Part shown: one piece after another, positions 17,701 through 25,781 of the stretch
Layout of the letters: the number at the start of each line of letters is the position of its first letter
Position numbering within the stretch: position 1 is the first letter of the stretch
From: an uncultured Flavobacteriaceae bacterium
GTDB lineage: Bacteria > Bacteroidota > Bacteroidia > Flavobacteriales > Flavobacteriaceae
Assembly: GCA_937773465.1 (NCBI GenBank)
Contig: CALJVK010000013.1
Span: 6,718-70,717, forward strand
Reading direction: 5' to 3'
Length of the DNA: 64,000 bases
The notes under the pieces: generated by a model
Seen by the model: only the letters and a program-made list of their open reading frames with translations
Told to the model about the DNA's origin: nothing
The model's database searches: none
Made by a program: the position numbers and the translations under genes

Positions 17701-17785
17701 ATACAGATCCAACTAAATTAGAGTCTTGAGCGACTATAAAAAAGGATCCAAATAAGATGAATAATGATAATAATTTTGTTTTCAT
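14756..17785 (-). CDS. susC: SusC/RagA-family TonB-dependent outer-membrane transporter
   Basis: The protein has 1009 residues. A signal peptide (about 1-20) is followed by a carboxypeptidase-D-like regulatory domain (about 22-100, 'GPLPGVSVVIKGTQNGTTSD'). A TonB-box region 'ALDEVILVGYSTQKASNISG' follows, then the plug domain with 'LIRGITSFSGTDPLVVIDG' and 'SISVLKDASTTALYGVRGGN'. A 22-strand beta-barrel ends in the aromatic C-terminal strand '...FSLGVKLKF'. It imports oligosaccharides using energy passed by TonB-ExbBD. It is the first gene of the locus. The 250-bp region upstream carries direct and inverted repeats that may be regulator sites. Confidence 0.96.
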   Translation of the reverse strand: MKTKLLSLFILFGSFFIVAQDSNLVGSVSDSSTDGPLPGVSVVIKGTQNGTTSDFDGNFSLSGVSSGDVIQFSYIGYVTQEVQVGSSFNISVSLEEDVEALDEVILVGYSTQKASNISGAVTTVSSEDVEKLKPTRIEDALQGQSGLNVISAPNPGGKPSVLIRGITSFSGTDPLVVIDGINSSLYDVDALSASDIESISVLKDASTTALYGVRGGNGVIVITTKSGKKNQETQFTLDSSFGFQEVENYIDVLNAAQYGAILNEGSVTSGGSLLFTNPSALGVGTNWQAELFDSAPISNTSISASGGSDTTTYFLSASYLAQEGVAAGGDKDFYDRSTLTANFTTDLTDDVKVLFNTKYSNLQGNGNGGNQIFNALNFDPSVSPMVDGAYGMSSTITQEVINPLAGVANSYGDNKTDKLIGKIELQYQMLDNLKITSRLGYSSIWQQSKGFTPLQFYGVGHNRTNANADLTPRTEDDHNRVSEQKQNWFNYTYELFGNYDFSIDNVHNFNIFAGFTIGKSTYNGLSGGNVDVPFNSWTYADLSSASGGIEDQSTGSWQGVSRSVSLMGRVEYDFNEKYLASLTVRRDGSTSFGKNNKFAIFPSASVGWVASNEDFFNSSVVDFLKVRASYGTVGNDNASPQFGTISTFPKYTFDGQIVNGSTLLGIPNNDVSWENQIQANVGVDLRMFDSKLSLTADYFMKTVDDLLFSPTLSLYLGIPAYPVANIGKTETKGYEISLSYGDEIAKNVSFSTTFNFTAAENLVEEIANGDKYIWGSGYGIPFTNLTQFRQGESPGIFWGYKTNGIFQTQADVDAHATQSNAQPGDIRFVDVDGNGKIDAEDRTKIGDPFPDFTLGWNFNLNVSNFDLSVFTYASVGNDIFRGYERGLNYTNKFASVLNRWTGPGTSNTEPRYSFIDANDNSRASDRYVEDGSFVKIKNIQLGYNFNLGSDSAFTDVRVYATAKNAFTFTDYTGYDPEISNGGGPVLDTGVDRGTYPSPRTFSLGVKLKF

Positions 17786-18036
17786 ATATATATTTTGATT
17801 ATAAAGCTTAAACTTAAAGAAAACAAATTGTTAAGCAAACATAAATAACCTATACAAAATATGAATTACACAAATATTAAATCCCATTATTAATAAATCA
17901 ACAAAATTCATGGCTATAATAGGTTATACATGGTAAAAATACACACTAAAAACTACGAAATTAAATGAGTGACTAATGATAATGTATAGGGTTTGTATAG
18001 CTTATATTTGTAAAAAGATATACGAAACACCAAAAA
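17786..18036. promoter_or_regulatory. Control region upstream of susC with TGTATAG repeats
   Basis: This 251-bp AT-rich gap separates susC from its regulator. TGTATAG occurs twice, at 17983-17989 and 17994-18000, exactly 11 bp apart (one helical turn). The inverse CTATACA occurs at 17850-17856; the pair CTATACAAA (17850-17858) and TTTGTATAG (17992-18000) is a perfect 9-bp inverted repeat. TTATACA at 17924-17930 differs from CTATACA by one base. I found no complete TTG-N17-23-TAnnTTTG promoter for susC; CAAACATA at 17836-17843 gives a -7-like box on the minus strand. Operator function is inferred. Confidence 0.4.
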
Positions 18037-20817
18037 CTATAGACTAAGCAAATGATCAGTCAAGCCTTCATTATGGGTAAGTTGCATCTTTTTTCTGAGT
18101 CTATATCTCTTAATCTCCACACTACTTAGAGAAATATTTAGTAAAGGTGCAATATCCTTAGATGATAAATTCAATCTAAGGTAGGCGCATAGTCTTAAAT
18201 CATTATTTGTAAGAGAAGGATGAGTAGACTTAACTTTTTTAAGAAAATCTTTATCAGCGTTATTAAAAGCTTCTTCAAAAAACTTCCAATCGTCTTTATT
18301 ATTTAAATTCCTATCAATCATTTTTATAACAGAAAATATTTTATCTCCAGATTCTGATTTCTTTAAATCAGATTTAATTTTACTTAGAAACTGATTTTTT
18401 TTAATCATACTCATTGTAGAAATCGCAAGCTCTCTGTTCTTGCTTTCAATATCATTCTGAAGTTTATTATTCTCTACAGCCATTAAAGCTTGTTTTTTTT
18501 CTACTTCAATAAGTTCTAGTTTGTTTTGATTTATTCTAATAATCTTTTGTTCTTTATCTCTATAATATTTCTCATAAGATTTATTAAAAAGAAAAAATAT
18601 TAATAGAAAAACTAAAAAATAATTAGCAATCATAAAATTAGAATAATACCAGGGTCGTTCTACTGTAAAAGAAAATGAATCAATATTAGAGGAATATAAA
18701 CTTCCTATTTTAGCTCTAATTTTAAATTCATAGTCTCCGGGTTTTAAATTGTTAAATTCAATAAAAGGCACTTCGCTAACTGATACCCATTCTGAAATAT
18801 ATCCCTCTAAAAAATATTCAAATGTAATAGGTTGAAACTTTTGATAGTTTGAAACATTTGCATGAAATCTTAAATTATTGGAATTATATTCTAGTTGAAC
18901 AAATTCATTTTTACTTATTGCTTCAGGATCTTGACTTAGTTTAAAAGATTCTATTTTATTAATATTTACTTCAGGTGGGGATAATTTATAATTATCCAAA
19001 TCCAAAGAAATATAGCCATTGTTTGTTCCTAAAATATATTTAGATTTATCAATTTTAGAAATATTTTCAAATACAGTTCTTCTAAGCTCAAGTGATGACA
19101 CTATTGAACTTACTTTTTTCTTTCCGGTAACTAAGTCCCTGTACACATAATGAATATCATTTTCTGAAAAAAGCCATAGCTTTCCATCGTAGTCATTTCT
19201 AATAATACCATATAATAAATTCTTTGAGGATAGATTAGAAAGTAAAGTGTCTTTTGAAAAATTATTAGTCAACGAATTATATTTCAGCATTCCTTTGTCA
19301 TAATTATAATAAATATTATTGTCAAATTTGGAAAGACTTGTATTCCCTCCTTTAACTGCAATTGAATCTAATTCGTAATCAATAATATTTTTAAAATCTG
19401 AACTAATCGATAATTTATATACTCCATTATACCCATGACTCACAATAATTTTACCGTTATTAGAAATTTCAAAAAAACGAGAAGAAATATCGAATCCCCT
19501 AACGTTATTTTTAACAACCCATGAATTATTTTGTTTAGATAAAACTTTTAAACCGTAATAACTGCCCTCCAAAATATCGGAAGAATCATTGGAAAGCTTT
19601 CTAAATGTCCAAGATCCGGATGTATCTCTTATTTTTATAACATTAGCATCCTTAACAATGTAAGTTCCATTATTGTGACCACAGAACAAAGTGCCATCAA
19701 TTTCAATTAAACTCCAAACTTGGCCATTTGTGTTTTCTATAAACCTAAAAGAATCATTAGAATTATATTTTTTGTAAAATAGACCTTGATTAGTTCCAAT
19801 GTAAAGGTTATCATTATATAGTTTAGTTGCATAAACAGTACCCAGAACACCATTATTATCATTATATACAGAAAAGGGAGAATTATTATTAATTACTGTG
19901 ATTCCATTATCAAGACCTAACCAGATATTACTTTTAGAATCTTCATACAAAGAAAGAACTGTATTGTTTGCTAAACCTTTAGATTTATCTATTATTTTAT
20001 ATGTTTTAAGATTAGAGTCTAAAAGAAATAAACCTTGACCAACTGTTCCAATAGCAAATGATAGATCACTAAGTTGAATAGCTGAAAAAATAGATAGATT
20101 ATTTTGTATTGCATCTATAGAAGAAGGAATTTTTGAAACATAACCAGAGGAGTTTAGCAAATAAAAACCGTCATTAGCAGTTAGGATTAATAATCCCTTA
20201 CTAGAATTAAAAAGATTAACGATTAAAGTAGACGGAATTTGATTACTACCAATAATTAGTTCAGGCTGTCCATTAACTAATTTATAAAGCCCAGTGTCTA
20301 GAGCAACATAAATTTGTCTATTAATAGAGAAAGAATGATTGATTATTCCCCTAAACTTTAAATACTTAACATCACTATTATTTTTATCTATGAAAATTAA
20401 TCTAGAAATTGATTGAAAAATTATCCAATTATCTAAAGTGATAATGTTCCAAAACTCTTCATCTTCCTCAATATTTAAATCTAATTCATCAACAAGAGAA
20501 GTATATGTAAGTGTACCATCATTATGTTTTTCATAATAACCAAAATCAGAATGTGATCCTATATATGTTTTATTATCAACATATTTAACTGATCTTATTA
20601 CACTTCCATTTGGTGAAGGGTAATTATTCCAACTTGTTCCATTAAACAATAACAACGTTTCACTATTAGCAAATAAAATTTCATTATCAATAGATTCAGA
20701 AATCATCCAATTTTGATTAGCGGAATTATATTCCTGAGGCGTATAAGATTGTATAGGTGGAAACGATTGTGTGTAAGTCGAAAGACTAAAGAAAAAAAGT
20801 GCTATAAATTTTTTCAA
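18037..20817 (-). CDS. Membrane-anchored propeller sensor with C-terminal LuxR-type HTH
   Basis: The 926-residue protein has a signal peptide and then a long periplasmic region of regulator-propeller repeats (about 20-620; 'SLYEDSKSNIWLGLDNGITV' is a typical blade). A Y_Y_Y-type domain follows (about 640-715, ending '...FTVERPWYYSNF'). One transmembrane helix lies near 723-744. A cytoplasmic coiled coil leads to a LuxR/GerE-type helix-turn-helix (about 869-913, 'LSSKDIAPLLNISLSSVEIK'). There is no histidine kinase or receiver domain, so sensing and DNA binding lie in one chain, unlike hybrid two-component systems. Its position just upstream of susC suggests that it activates the glucan locus when oligosaccharide binds the propeller. 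Confidence 0.85.
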   Translation of the reverse strand: MKKFIALFFFSLSTYTQSFPPIQSYTPQEYNSANQNWMISESIDNEILFANSETLLLFNGTSWNNYPSPNGSVIRSVKYVDNKTYIGSHSDFGYYEKHNDGTLTYTSLVDELDLNIEEDEEFWNIITLDNWIIFQSISRLIFIDKNNSDVKYLKFRGIINHSFSINRQIYVALDTGLYKLVNGQPELIIGSNQIPSTLIVNLFNSSKGLLILTANDGFYLLNSSGYVSKIPSSIDAIQNNLSIFSAIQLSDLSFAIGTVGQGLFLLDSNLKTYKIIDKSKGLANNTVLSLYEDSKSNIWLGLDNGITVINNNSPFSVYNDNNGVLGTVYATKLYNDNLYIGTNQGLFYKKYNSNDSFRFIENTNGQVWSLIEIDGTLFCGHNNGTYIVKDANVIKIRDTSGSWTFRKLSNDSSDILEGSYYGLKVLSKQNNSWVVKNNVRGFDISSRFFEISNNGKIIVSHGYNGVYKLSISSDFKNIIDYELDSIAVKGGNTSLSKFDNNIYYNYDKGMLKYNSLTNNFSKDTLLSNLSSKNLLYGIIRNDYDGKLWLFSENDIHYVYRDLVTGKKKVSSIVSSLELRRTVFENISKIDKSKYILGTNNGYISLDLDNYKLSPPEVNINKIESFKLSQDPEAISKNEFVQLEYNSNNLRFHANVSNYQKFQPITFEYFLEGYISEWVSVSEVPFIEFNNLKPGDYEFKIRAKIGSLYSSNIDSFSFTVERPWYYSNFMIANYFLVFLLIFFLFNKSYEKYYRDKEQKIIRINQNKLELIEVEKKQALMAVENNKLQNDIESKNRELAISTMSMIKKNQFLSKIKSDLKKSESGDKIFSVIKMIDRNLNNKDDWKFFEEAFNNADKDFLKKVKSTHPSLTNNDLRLCAYLRLNLSSKDIAPLLNISLSSVEIKRYRLRKKMQLTHNEGLTDHLLSL

Positions 20818-21006
20818 ATATGCTGATTATTAGATAATTATATGATTATACTATAAGTATAACAATTGTAAATTTAAACTAAATAATCATAATTAAAAAT
20901 AAAATGTATAGTTATTGATTTTCAAGTATGTGGTGATAATAATAAAAATATTCTAAAAAAAAAATCTAAAAACAAAATTGGAACGATTATTGATTTAAAT
21001 GACACT

Positions 21007-21486
21007 ATGGAAAATAAAAGAAGAGAATTTTTAAAAAATGTTTGCCCATCTGTTGCATTAGCGTTCTTTGGTGTAACAATGCTTGAAGCATGTTCGTCCG
21101 GAGGTGACGATAGCGAAACACCTGGCAATGGTGGAGGTGGAAGTAATAATGATAAAGGTTATACTGTTAGTGGAAACACAGTAGTTATTACTCTTAGTAA
21201 TTCTAACTTTTCATCATTAAATAGTAATGGATGGATTAATTTTGGAGCAGAAGGTATGCTGATTTTAAAAATTGACGCGTCTACTTACAGGGCATTTACT
21301 AATGTATGTCCTCACCTAGGAAACTCAAGTCAATGGAGTTATAATACCAGTCAAGACAAATTTGTTTGTGGAGCTCATAGCAATAGCTATCCAACAGATT
21401 GTACAACAGCGGGGTCAGCTGGTGGTGCCTTAAAATGTTTCACAACTAGTTTGAAAGACGGTAAATTAACTGTAAATAAGTCTTAA
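21007..21486 (+). CDS. Rieske [2Fe-2S] lipoprotein
   Basis: The protein has 159 residues. The N-terminus 'KRREFLKN' resembles a Tat/lipoprotein signal, with the lipobox cysteine in 'MLEACSSGG' and a Gly/Asp/Asn-rich linker. The Rieske domain carries both cluster motifs: 'NVCPHLG' (CxH) near residue 99 and 'FVCGAHSN' (CxxH) near residue 121. These bind the 2Fe-2S centre through two Cys and two His. No oxygenase or cytochrome b partner is nearby; the respiratory complex in this window is the Rieske-free alternative complex III. An electron-transfer role in the periplasm is likely, but the partner is unknown. The 3' end is 2 bp from the convergent cruF stop. Confidence 0.85.
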   Translation: MENKRREFLKNVCPSVALAFFGVTMLEACSSGGDDSETPGNGGGGSNNDKGYTVSGNTVVITLSNSNFSSLNSNGWINFGAEGMLILKIDASTYRAFTNVCPHLGNSSQWSYNTSQDKFVCGAHSNSYPTDCTTAGSAGGALKCFTTSLKDGKLTVNKS

Positions 21487-21488
21487 AA

Positions 21489-21841
21489 TTAAATTATCTG
21501 ATAATTTAAAAATGCAAAGAAGATTGCATTAACAATAAGAAGGTGAGTTGAGAATGTGAGTTCTTTTTCTGAAAACTTAAATTGAAAGATTGTCTGTGTT
21601 AATAATCCCTATCACGAACCACCCTATATAATTCTGTAATGGAACTGTTGGATAGATCAAACACCCAAAACCCTAGAAGATGGAGCTACAGGCTCCATCA
21701 ATAAATCTAGAAGAATCATAAACACCGCACCCATTAATACTGACAGAAATTTGTTTTTAAAAATGAAATGAAGACAGTGAACCGGTTATAAAAGTTAATA
21801 TTATCCAGTTAACTCCAATTAATAATGGAACTCCGAGAATC
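21489..21841 (-). pseudogene. cruF: CruF-like carotenoid gene, C-terminal part in broken frames
   Basis: No single frame is open here, but pieces of one membrane protein can be read in order on the minus strand. They are 'ILGVPLLIGVNWIILTFITG' (21840-21781), then 'FKNKFLSVLMGAVFMILLDL' and 'LMEPVAP', then 'LGFWVFDLS', 'PLQNYIGWFVIGII' and finally 'STHLLIVNAIFFAFL', ending at a stop at 21489-21491. These match the carotenoid 1,2-hydratase CruF family. At least four one-base slips are needed (about 21750, 21675, 21630 and 21605). The dense damage may be sequencing error or true decay. Confidence 0.6.
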
Positions 21842-22141
21842 TTAACTCCTAAATTGTCTAAATAAACATAATCTCCAAAAATAAGACCATAGTTTACACC
21901 TAGAATCTCTGAAATCATTCCAATAAAAAATATTAGAGAAGACGGACTTAAGCTCTTTGCTCTCTAATTGTTTTTGATTAACAAATAATAAAACAAATGA
22001 AATAAAAAGATTAACAGGTGTAAATGCTAAAAAAAATTCTTTGTTTCCATATGAAATTCCGACCATTCCACAAAAATGGAATAACCATATTATAAATACA
22101 GAAATTTTAGAAGTGACATTATTAGCGATTAATAAATTCAT
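21842..22141 (-). CDS. cruF: CruF-like carotenoid 1,2-hydratase, N-terminal piece
   Basis: This membrane protein starts with the ATG overlapping the crtD stop. It shows 'FIIWLFHFCGMVGISYGNKE' and a second hydrophobic helix, 'PVNLFISFVLLFV'. After about residue 70 the frame slips in a homopolymer near 21924-21931. Restoring one base gives 'IFFIGMISEILGVNYGLIFG', which matches the family and continues into 21489-21841. CruF adds water to the acyclic psi-end of carotenoids (C-1' hydroxylation) on the route to myxol and saproxanthin. Its neighbours crtD and crtA act on the same end, which supports the call. Confidence 0.65.
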   Translation of the reverse strand: MNLLIANNVTSKISVFIIWLFHFCGMVGISYGNKEFFLAFTPVNLFISFVLLFVNQKQLESKELKSVFSNIFYWNDFRDSRCKLWSYFWRLCLFRQFRS

Positions 22142-23604
22142 TTATTTTTTATTAATTGTGATACGATTTTAGCAGACAACAAGCATAATGGAATACCTCC
22201 TCCAGGATGAACACTTCCTCCACAAAAATATAGATTTAATATTTCATTTGAAAAATTAGGGTGTCTTAAAAAAGCTGACATTAAATTATTGCTCGAAGAA
22301 CCATATAAAGAGCCCATATAAGACTGAGTATTAGCCTGAATGGTTTTAGGAGTATATATTTTCTCGTGTTCAATAAAATCTTCTAAATTGATATTTAGTA
22401 ATTTATTTATTTTCATTAAAACATTGCTTTTCACATCATCAATCATACTATCCCAATCTTGCCCAGAATCATTTGGAGAATTAATCATCACAAACCAATT
22501 TTCGCAATTATCTGGAGCATCTCCTTTTACATCTTTTGATGTGATATTAACATAAACTGTTGGATCACTGGAAATGGTATTGTCTTCAAAAATTGATTGA
22601 AATTCTTTTTTATAATCTTTTGAGAAGAAAATATTATGTAAATCTAAATTTTTGAATTCCTTTTTAATCCCCCAATAAAATATTAAAGCAGAACTTGATC
22701 TTTCTTGATTCAATGTCTTTTCCGGTTGATAGTGATTCTTTAATAAATTTCTATAAGTAGGAACAATATCCATATTAGAAACAACAATTTCAGAATTATA
22801 AGACTTTTCTCCAACCACAACACCATTAGCTTTTTTATTATTTACTAATATTTTTGAGACATAGCTTTCGAATTTAAATTTTACACCTTGTCGAATAGCT
22901 AAATCATATAATGATTTTGTAATGTTATTCATTCCTTTATCAGAAACATAAGTTCCGTATTCTTGCTCTAGATGCTGAACCAAAGTCATCATACCTGGTG
23001 TTTTGTATGGGGATGATCCGTTATAAGTTGCAAAACGGTTAAAGAGCTGAACTAAATGAGGCTCTTTTAATTCAGATTCATTTACCTGGTTAAGTGTTTT
23101 ATTAATTTGGAATGAAAAAACATTAAAAAGACCTATTAATAAATCTTTAGAAAAATAAGTCTTTAATTTATGTAGTGATTGCTCTAAGAACATACTTTTA
23201 GTCAAATCATATTTTCTTTTAGCCTTAAGAAGATAAGTAGAAACTATTGATTCCTTTACTCCAAGAGTCTGGTTAATTTCATTTATGAATTTAGATTTTT
23301 CAGAATATGCATTAAGCTTAACTCCGTCATCCCAAAAATACTTACAGGATATCTCTTTTTTTTTATAATTAAAGTGATCCCTTGGATTTTCATTAAACAA
23401 AACAAAAAGCTCATCAATAAAGTGTGGCATTGTAAGTAAGGATGGTCCAGCATCAAATCTATAGGGACCTAAATCAAAGCTTGTTAATTTGCCTCCAGGA
23501 AAATTATTATTTTCAAAGACAGTGACATCATAATTCATTGATTTAAGCCTTAACGCTGTAGCGATACCTCCGATACCAGAACCTATGACAATTGCTTTTT
23601 TCAA
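22138..23604 (-). CDS. crtD: CrtI/CrtD-type carotenoid desaturase
   Basis: The FAD-dependent amine-oxidase-type enzyme has 488 residues. The N-terminal dinucleotide-binding motif is 'AIVIGSGIGGIATALRL', and the C-terminal FAD motif is 'LYFCGGSVHPGGGIPLCLLSA'. The length and motifs fit the phytoene desaturase family. I favour the CrtD branch (1-hydroxycarotenoid 3,4-desaturase) over phytoene desaturase CrtI because cruF and a crtA-type gene flank it, as in myxol producers; there is no crtB beside it. The sequence alone does not fully separate these subfamilies. It overlaps cruF by 4 bp and follows crtA by 2 bp, so the three genes form one operon. Confidence 0.8.
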   Translation of the reverse strand: MKKAIVIGSGIGGIATALRLKSMNYDVTVFENNNFPGGKLTSFDLGPYRFDAGPSLLTMPHFIDELFVLFNENPRDHFNYKKKEISCKYFWDDGVKLNAYSEKSKFINEINQTLGVKESIVSTYLLKAKRKYDLTKSMFLEQSLHKLKTYFSKDLLIGLFNVFSFQINKTLNQVNESELKEPHLVQLFNRFATYNGSSPYKTPGMMTLVQHLEQEYGTYVSDKGMNNITKSLYDLAIRQGVKFKFESYVSKILVNNKKANGVVVGEKSYNSEIVVSNMDIVPTYRNLLKNHYQPEKTLNQERSSSALIFYWGIKKEFKNLDLHNIFFSKDYKKEFQSIFEDNTISSDPTVYVNITSKDVKGDAPDNCENWFVMINSPNDSGQDWDSMIDDVKSNVLMKINKLLNINLEDFIEHEKIYTPKTIQANTQSYMGSLYGSSSNNLMSAFLRHPNFSNEILNLYFCGGSVHPGGGIPLCLLSAKIVSQLIKNK

Positions 23605-23606
23605 TT

Positions 23607-24275
23607 TTAAAATACTTTAGTCTGTTTGTCAATAATCTCGAACCTAGCAAACAAGTCTTCCTTATACCAATTTCTTTGTCTTGTTTTTTTAACTATTTCA
23701 GCATGATTTTTATTTTTATATGCAAAATCAGTAACAGATTCAATATCGTTCCATATACTAAATGTAGCCTGTTGTATAAATGGAAGCTCACCAATTCCCT
23801 TGAACCAAACAACTCCAGAAGCATTTTTTATGGCCTTAGAAGCTTTTGGGACGGATCTCCAAAATTCAAATAACTTTCTAAAATTTAGAGAAGCTCTTGT
23901 TATAATAGCGATTTTTTTTGATTTATTCAACGGAATATTGTCGCCTTTAAAAGGATTCAATCCATCCCATTTACCATGACTATGGATTGGATTCAAAAAA
24001 TAATCCTCCCTTGAAAAAGCTTTCTTTGAAATAAGCATTGAGTGATCACTTGTATTTATAAAATCATCTGCACTTGATCTGTCTTTCCAAACACATAATA
24101 TTGAATAAGTACCAAAGTCGGGGTAAAGACTAAATCCTGCTCCTGCTCCCGTTCCTAATAATTTAAAAAAATTAAGTCCAGGAACTTTACTGAGTAACTC
24201 AAAAGCTAAATACATTTGCTTAAAAGCCCAAAATTTATTTGTTCTGTATTTGAAAAAAGAAATAGTTGTAATCAT
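23607..24275 (-). CDS. crtA: CrtA-family carotenoid oxygenase (2-hydroxylase type)
   Basis: The 222-residue protein has the spheroidene monooxygenase family hallmarks: 'LLGTGAGAGFSLYPDFGTYS' near residue 40 and 'GELPFIQQATFSIWNDIESV' near residue 160. In purple bacteria CrtA makes a 2-keto group. In the flavobacterial strain P99-3 a crtA-related gene was reported to encode a carotenoid 2-hydroxylase for myxol. With cruF and crtD adjacent, 2-hydroxylation of a 1-hydroxy end group is the more likely reaction here, but that is inference. The gene is 9 bp downstream of add and 2 bp upstream of crtD. Confidence 0.82.
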   Translation of the reverse strand: MITTISFFKYRTNKFWAFKQMYLAFELLSKVPGLNFFKLLGTGAGAGFSLYPDFGTYSILCVWKDRSSADDFINTSDHSMLISKKAFSREDYFLNPIHSHGKWDGLNPFKGDNIPLNKSKKIAIITRASLNFRKLFEFWRSVPKASKAIKNASGVVWFKGIGELPFIQQATFSIWNDIESVTDFAYKNKNHAEIVKKTRQRNWYKEDLFARFEIIDKQTKVF

Positions 24276-24284
24276 TAACTTTAA

Positions 24285-25274
24285 TTAATTATAAGATGAT
24301 TTTAAAAGTGAAATAATTTTTGTTTTAATTTTTAAATTAGCAAAAGAAGCTTCCATTGAATTAATATTTACTTTTAAAAAGTGACTCTTAATCCAATTAA
24401 AATGAGTGCCTAAAATGCCATACTCATTATTCAAATTAGTATCTGAAATTGTTCTTCCGTCTGTATTGATACTTATTGAAAAATCATTTTTATATAAAAA
24501 ATCAACTGGATGATCCTTAAAACTTTTATAAACCTTTGTGACTATGTTACTAGTTAAACAAAGTTCTAAATGGATGTTATTTGCTTTTAGTTTTTTTAAT
24601 AGAAATTTGTCTTCAATACTCCTAACGCCGTGACCAATTCTAGAGGGCTTTAGTTTTTCTAAAGTTTCTGAAACACTGTGAGCGCCTAAAGCCTCACCTG
24701 CATGTGCTGTACAGTATATATTACTTTCATTTGCTAGCTCAAATGCCTTTGTATGGTTGTCAAGAGGAAATCCTGACTCGTCAGCAGCTATATCAAATCC
24801 CACAACATTTTCGCCTTCAAAATCTTTAATTAAATTTATTGTTTCCAAGCTTTGCTTTTCAGAATAATGTCTTAGTGTGCATAAAATTAAATTGACTTCT
24901 ATTCCTGTAGCATTAGATTTTTCTTTTGTTTTTTTACTTATAATTTCAACAACCTCCATTGGAAGCAAACCTTTGTTTAAGTGAAGAAGCGGAGCAAATC
25001 TAACTTCTGCGTATACAACATTGTCATCTCTAAATTGGTTGAAAATATCCTCTACAATAATCTCAAGCTCTTCTTTTGTTTGCATATATTCTAATGCTCT
25101 GTCAGCGCATTTAATATAATCTTTTAGACAACTACATGACGTCCCTATAAATTGATTTTTAAAAGTACTGTAACTAATTTTGGGGTTAATTTTCTTTAGT
25201 GCTTTGTAACTAAGACAACAATCTAAATGAACGTGTAGTTCTACTTTCGGTAAATTATTAAAATCAGAATTCAT
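24285..25274 (-). CDS. add: Adenosine deaminase
   Basis: The protein has 329 residues and converts adenosine to inosine in purine salvage. It has the metal-binding 'VELHVHLD' near the N-terminus, 'YCTAHAGEALG' (zinc His and catalytic Glu loop) near residue 190, and 'RIGHGVR' near residue 215. The zinc Asp is in 'SINTDGRTISDT' near residue 270. Family members often have NTDD at the last site; here it is NTDG, comparable to the NTDN of actinobacterial enzymes. The first motif reads HLDCC rather than HLDG. The stop of the upstream phosphatase overlaps its start by 1 bp, and crtA follows closely. Confidence 0.88.
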   Translation of the reverse strand: MNSDFNNLPKVELHVHLDCCLSYKALKKINPKISYSTFKNQFIGTSCSCLKDYIKCADRALEYMQTKEELEIIVEDIFNQFRDDNVVYAEVRFAPLLHLNKGLLPMEVVEIISKKTKEKSNATGIEVNLILCTLRHYSEKQSLETINLIKDFEGENVVGFDIAADESGFPLDNHTKAFELANESNIYCTAHAGEALGAHSVSETLEKLKPSRIGHGVRSIEDKFLLKKLKANNIHLELCLTSNIVTKVYKSFKDHPVDFLYKNDFSISINTDGRTISDTNLNNEYGILGTHFNWIKSHFLKVNINSMEASFANLKIKTKIISLLKSSYN

Positions 25275-25780
25275 TATTCAACAAAATAAAGAAAATTTCG
25301 AGTATCTATTTCATCACAAATGTTCACTACATATAGGTTGGAATTATTATTATCTTCAATGTTAGTATATATGTTTTTATTTAAAATATTATTAGTAAAT
25401 GTGGGAATTGTATTACTGTGACCTACCACTAAAACAGTTTTACCCTTGTTGTTAGAAATAAATTTATCATAGTCAATCTTTGAAGGATGATAAATAACTA
25501 GCTCGGTTCCATTATCAGAAAAAGGTTTTATAGTTTCTAACGTTCTGTGATAATTAGTAGAATAAATAATATCAAAATCAATATTTTTAAAAAAATTCTT
25601 CCATTTAAGTGATCTTTTAATTCCTAATGAATTTAAATGAGGATTAGAATTAGTATTGTCGGCTCTTTCCTTTTCTGCATGTCTAATTAAATATACATTA
25701 GTGCATCCTGAGTTGTTTTCAGTTTGAGCATTAATTGGAAGATAAATTAAAAGACATAATATGATTGTAATATTTTTCAT
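25274..25780 (-). CDS. Secreted histidine phosphatase (phosphoglycerate mutase fold)
   Basis: The protein has 168 residues from the ATG at 25780. That start gives a proper signal peptide ('IILCLLIYLPINAQ') and begins 1 bp past the mscS stop. An upstream in-frame start at 25825 would overlap mscS and bury the signal. The catalytic 'LIRHAEKE' motif is present, with a second RH-type arginine in 'TNYHRTLET' and the late histidine in 'VLVVGHSNTIP'. This is the histidine phosphatase branch that includes SixA-like and phytase-like enzymes. It probably removes phosphate from a small molecule in the periplasm; the substrate is unknown. Confidence 0.8.
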   Translation of the reverse strand: MKNITIILCLLIYLPINAQTENNSGCTNVYLIRHAEKERADNTNSNPHLNSLGIKRSLKWKNFFKNIDFDIIYSTNYHRTLETIKPFSDNGTELVIYHPSKIDYDKFISNNKGKTVLVVGHSNTIPTFTNNILNKNIYTNIEDNNNSNLYVVNICDEIDTRNFLYFVE

Positions 25781-25781
25781 A

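Noticed and set aside
21487..21841. Apparent 350-bp non-coding gap next to the Rieske gene
   Set aside because: It is not empty: CruF family segments can be read in order in changing frames.
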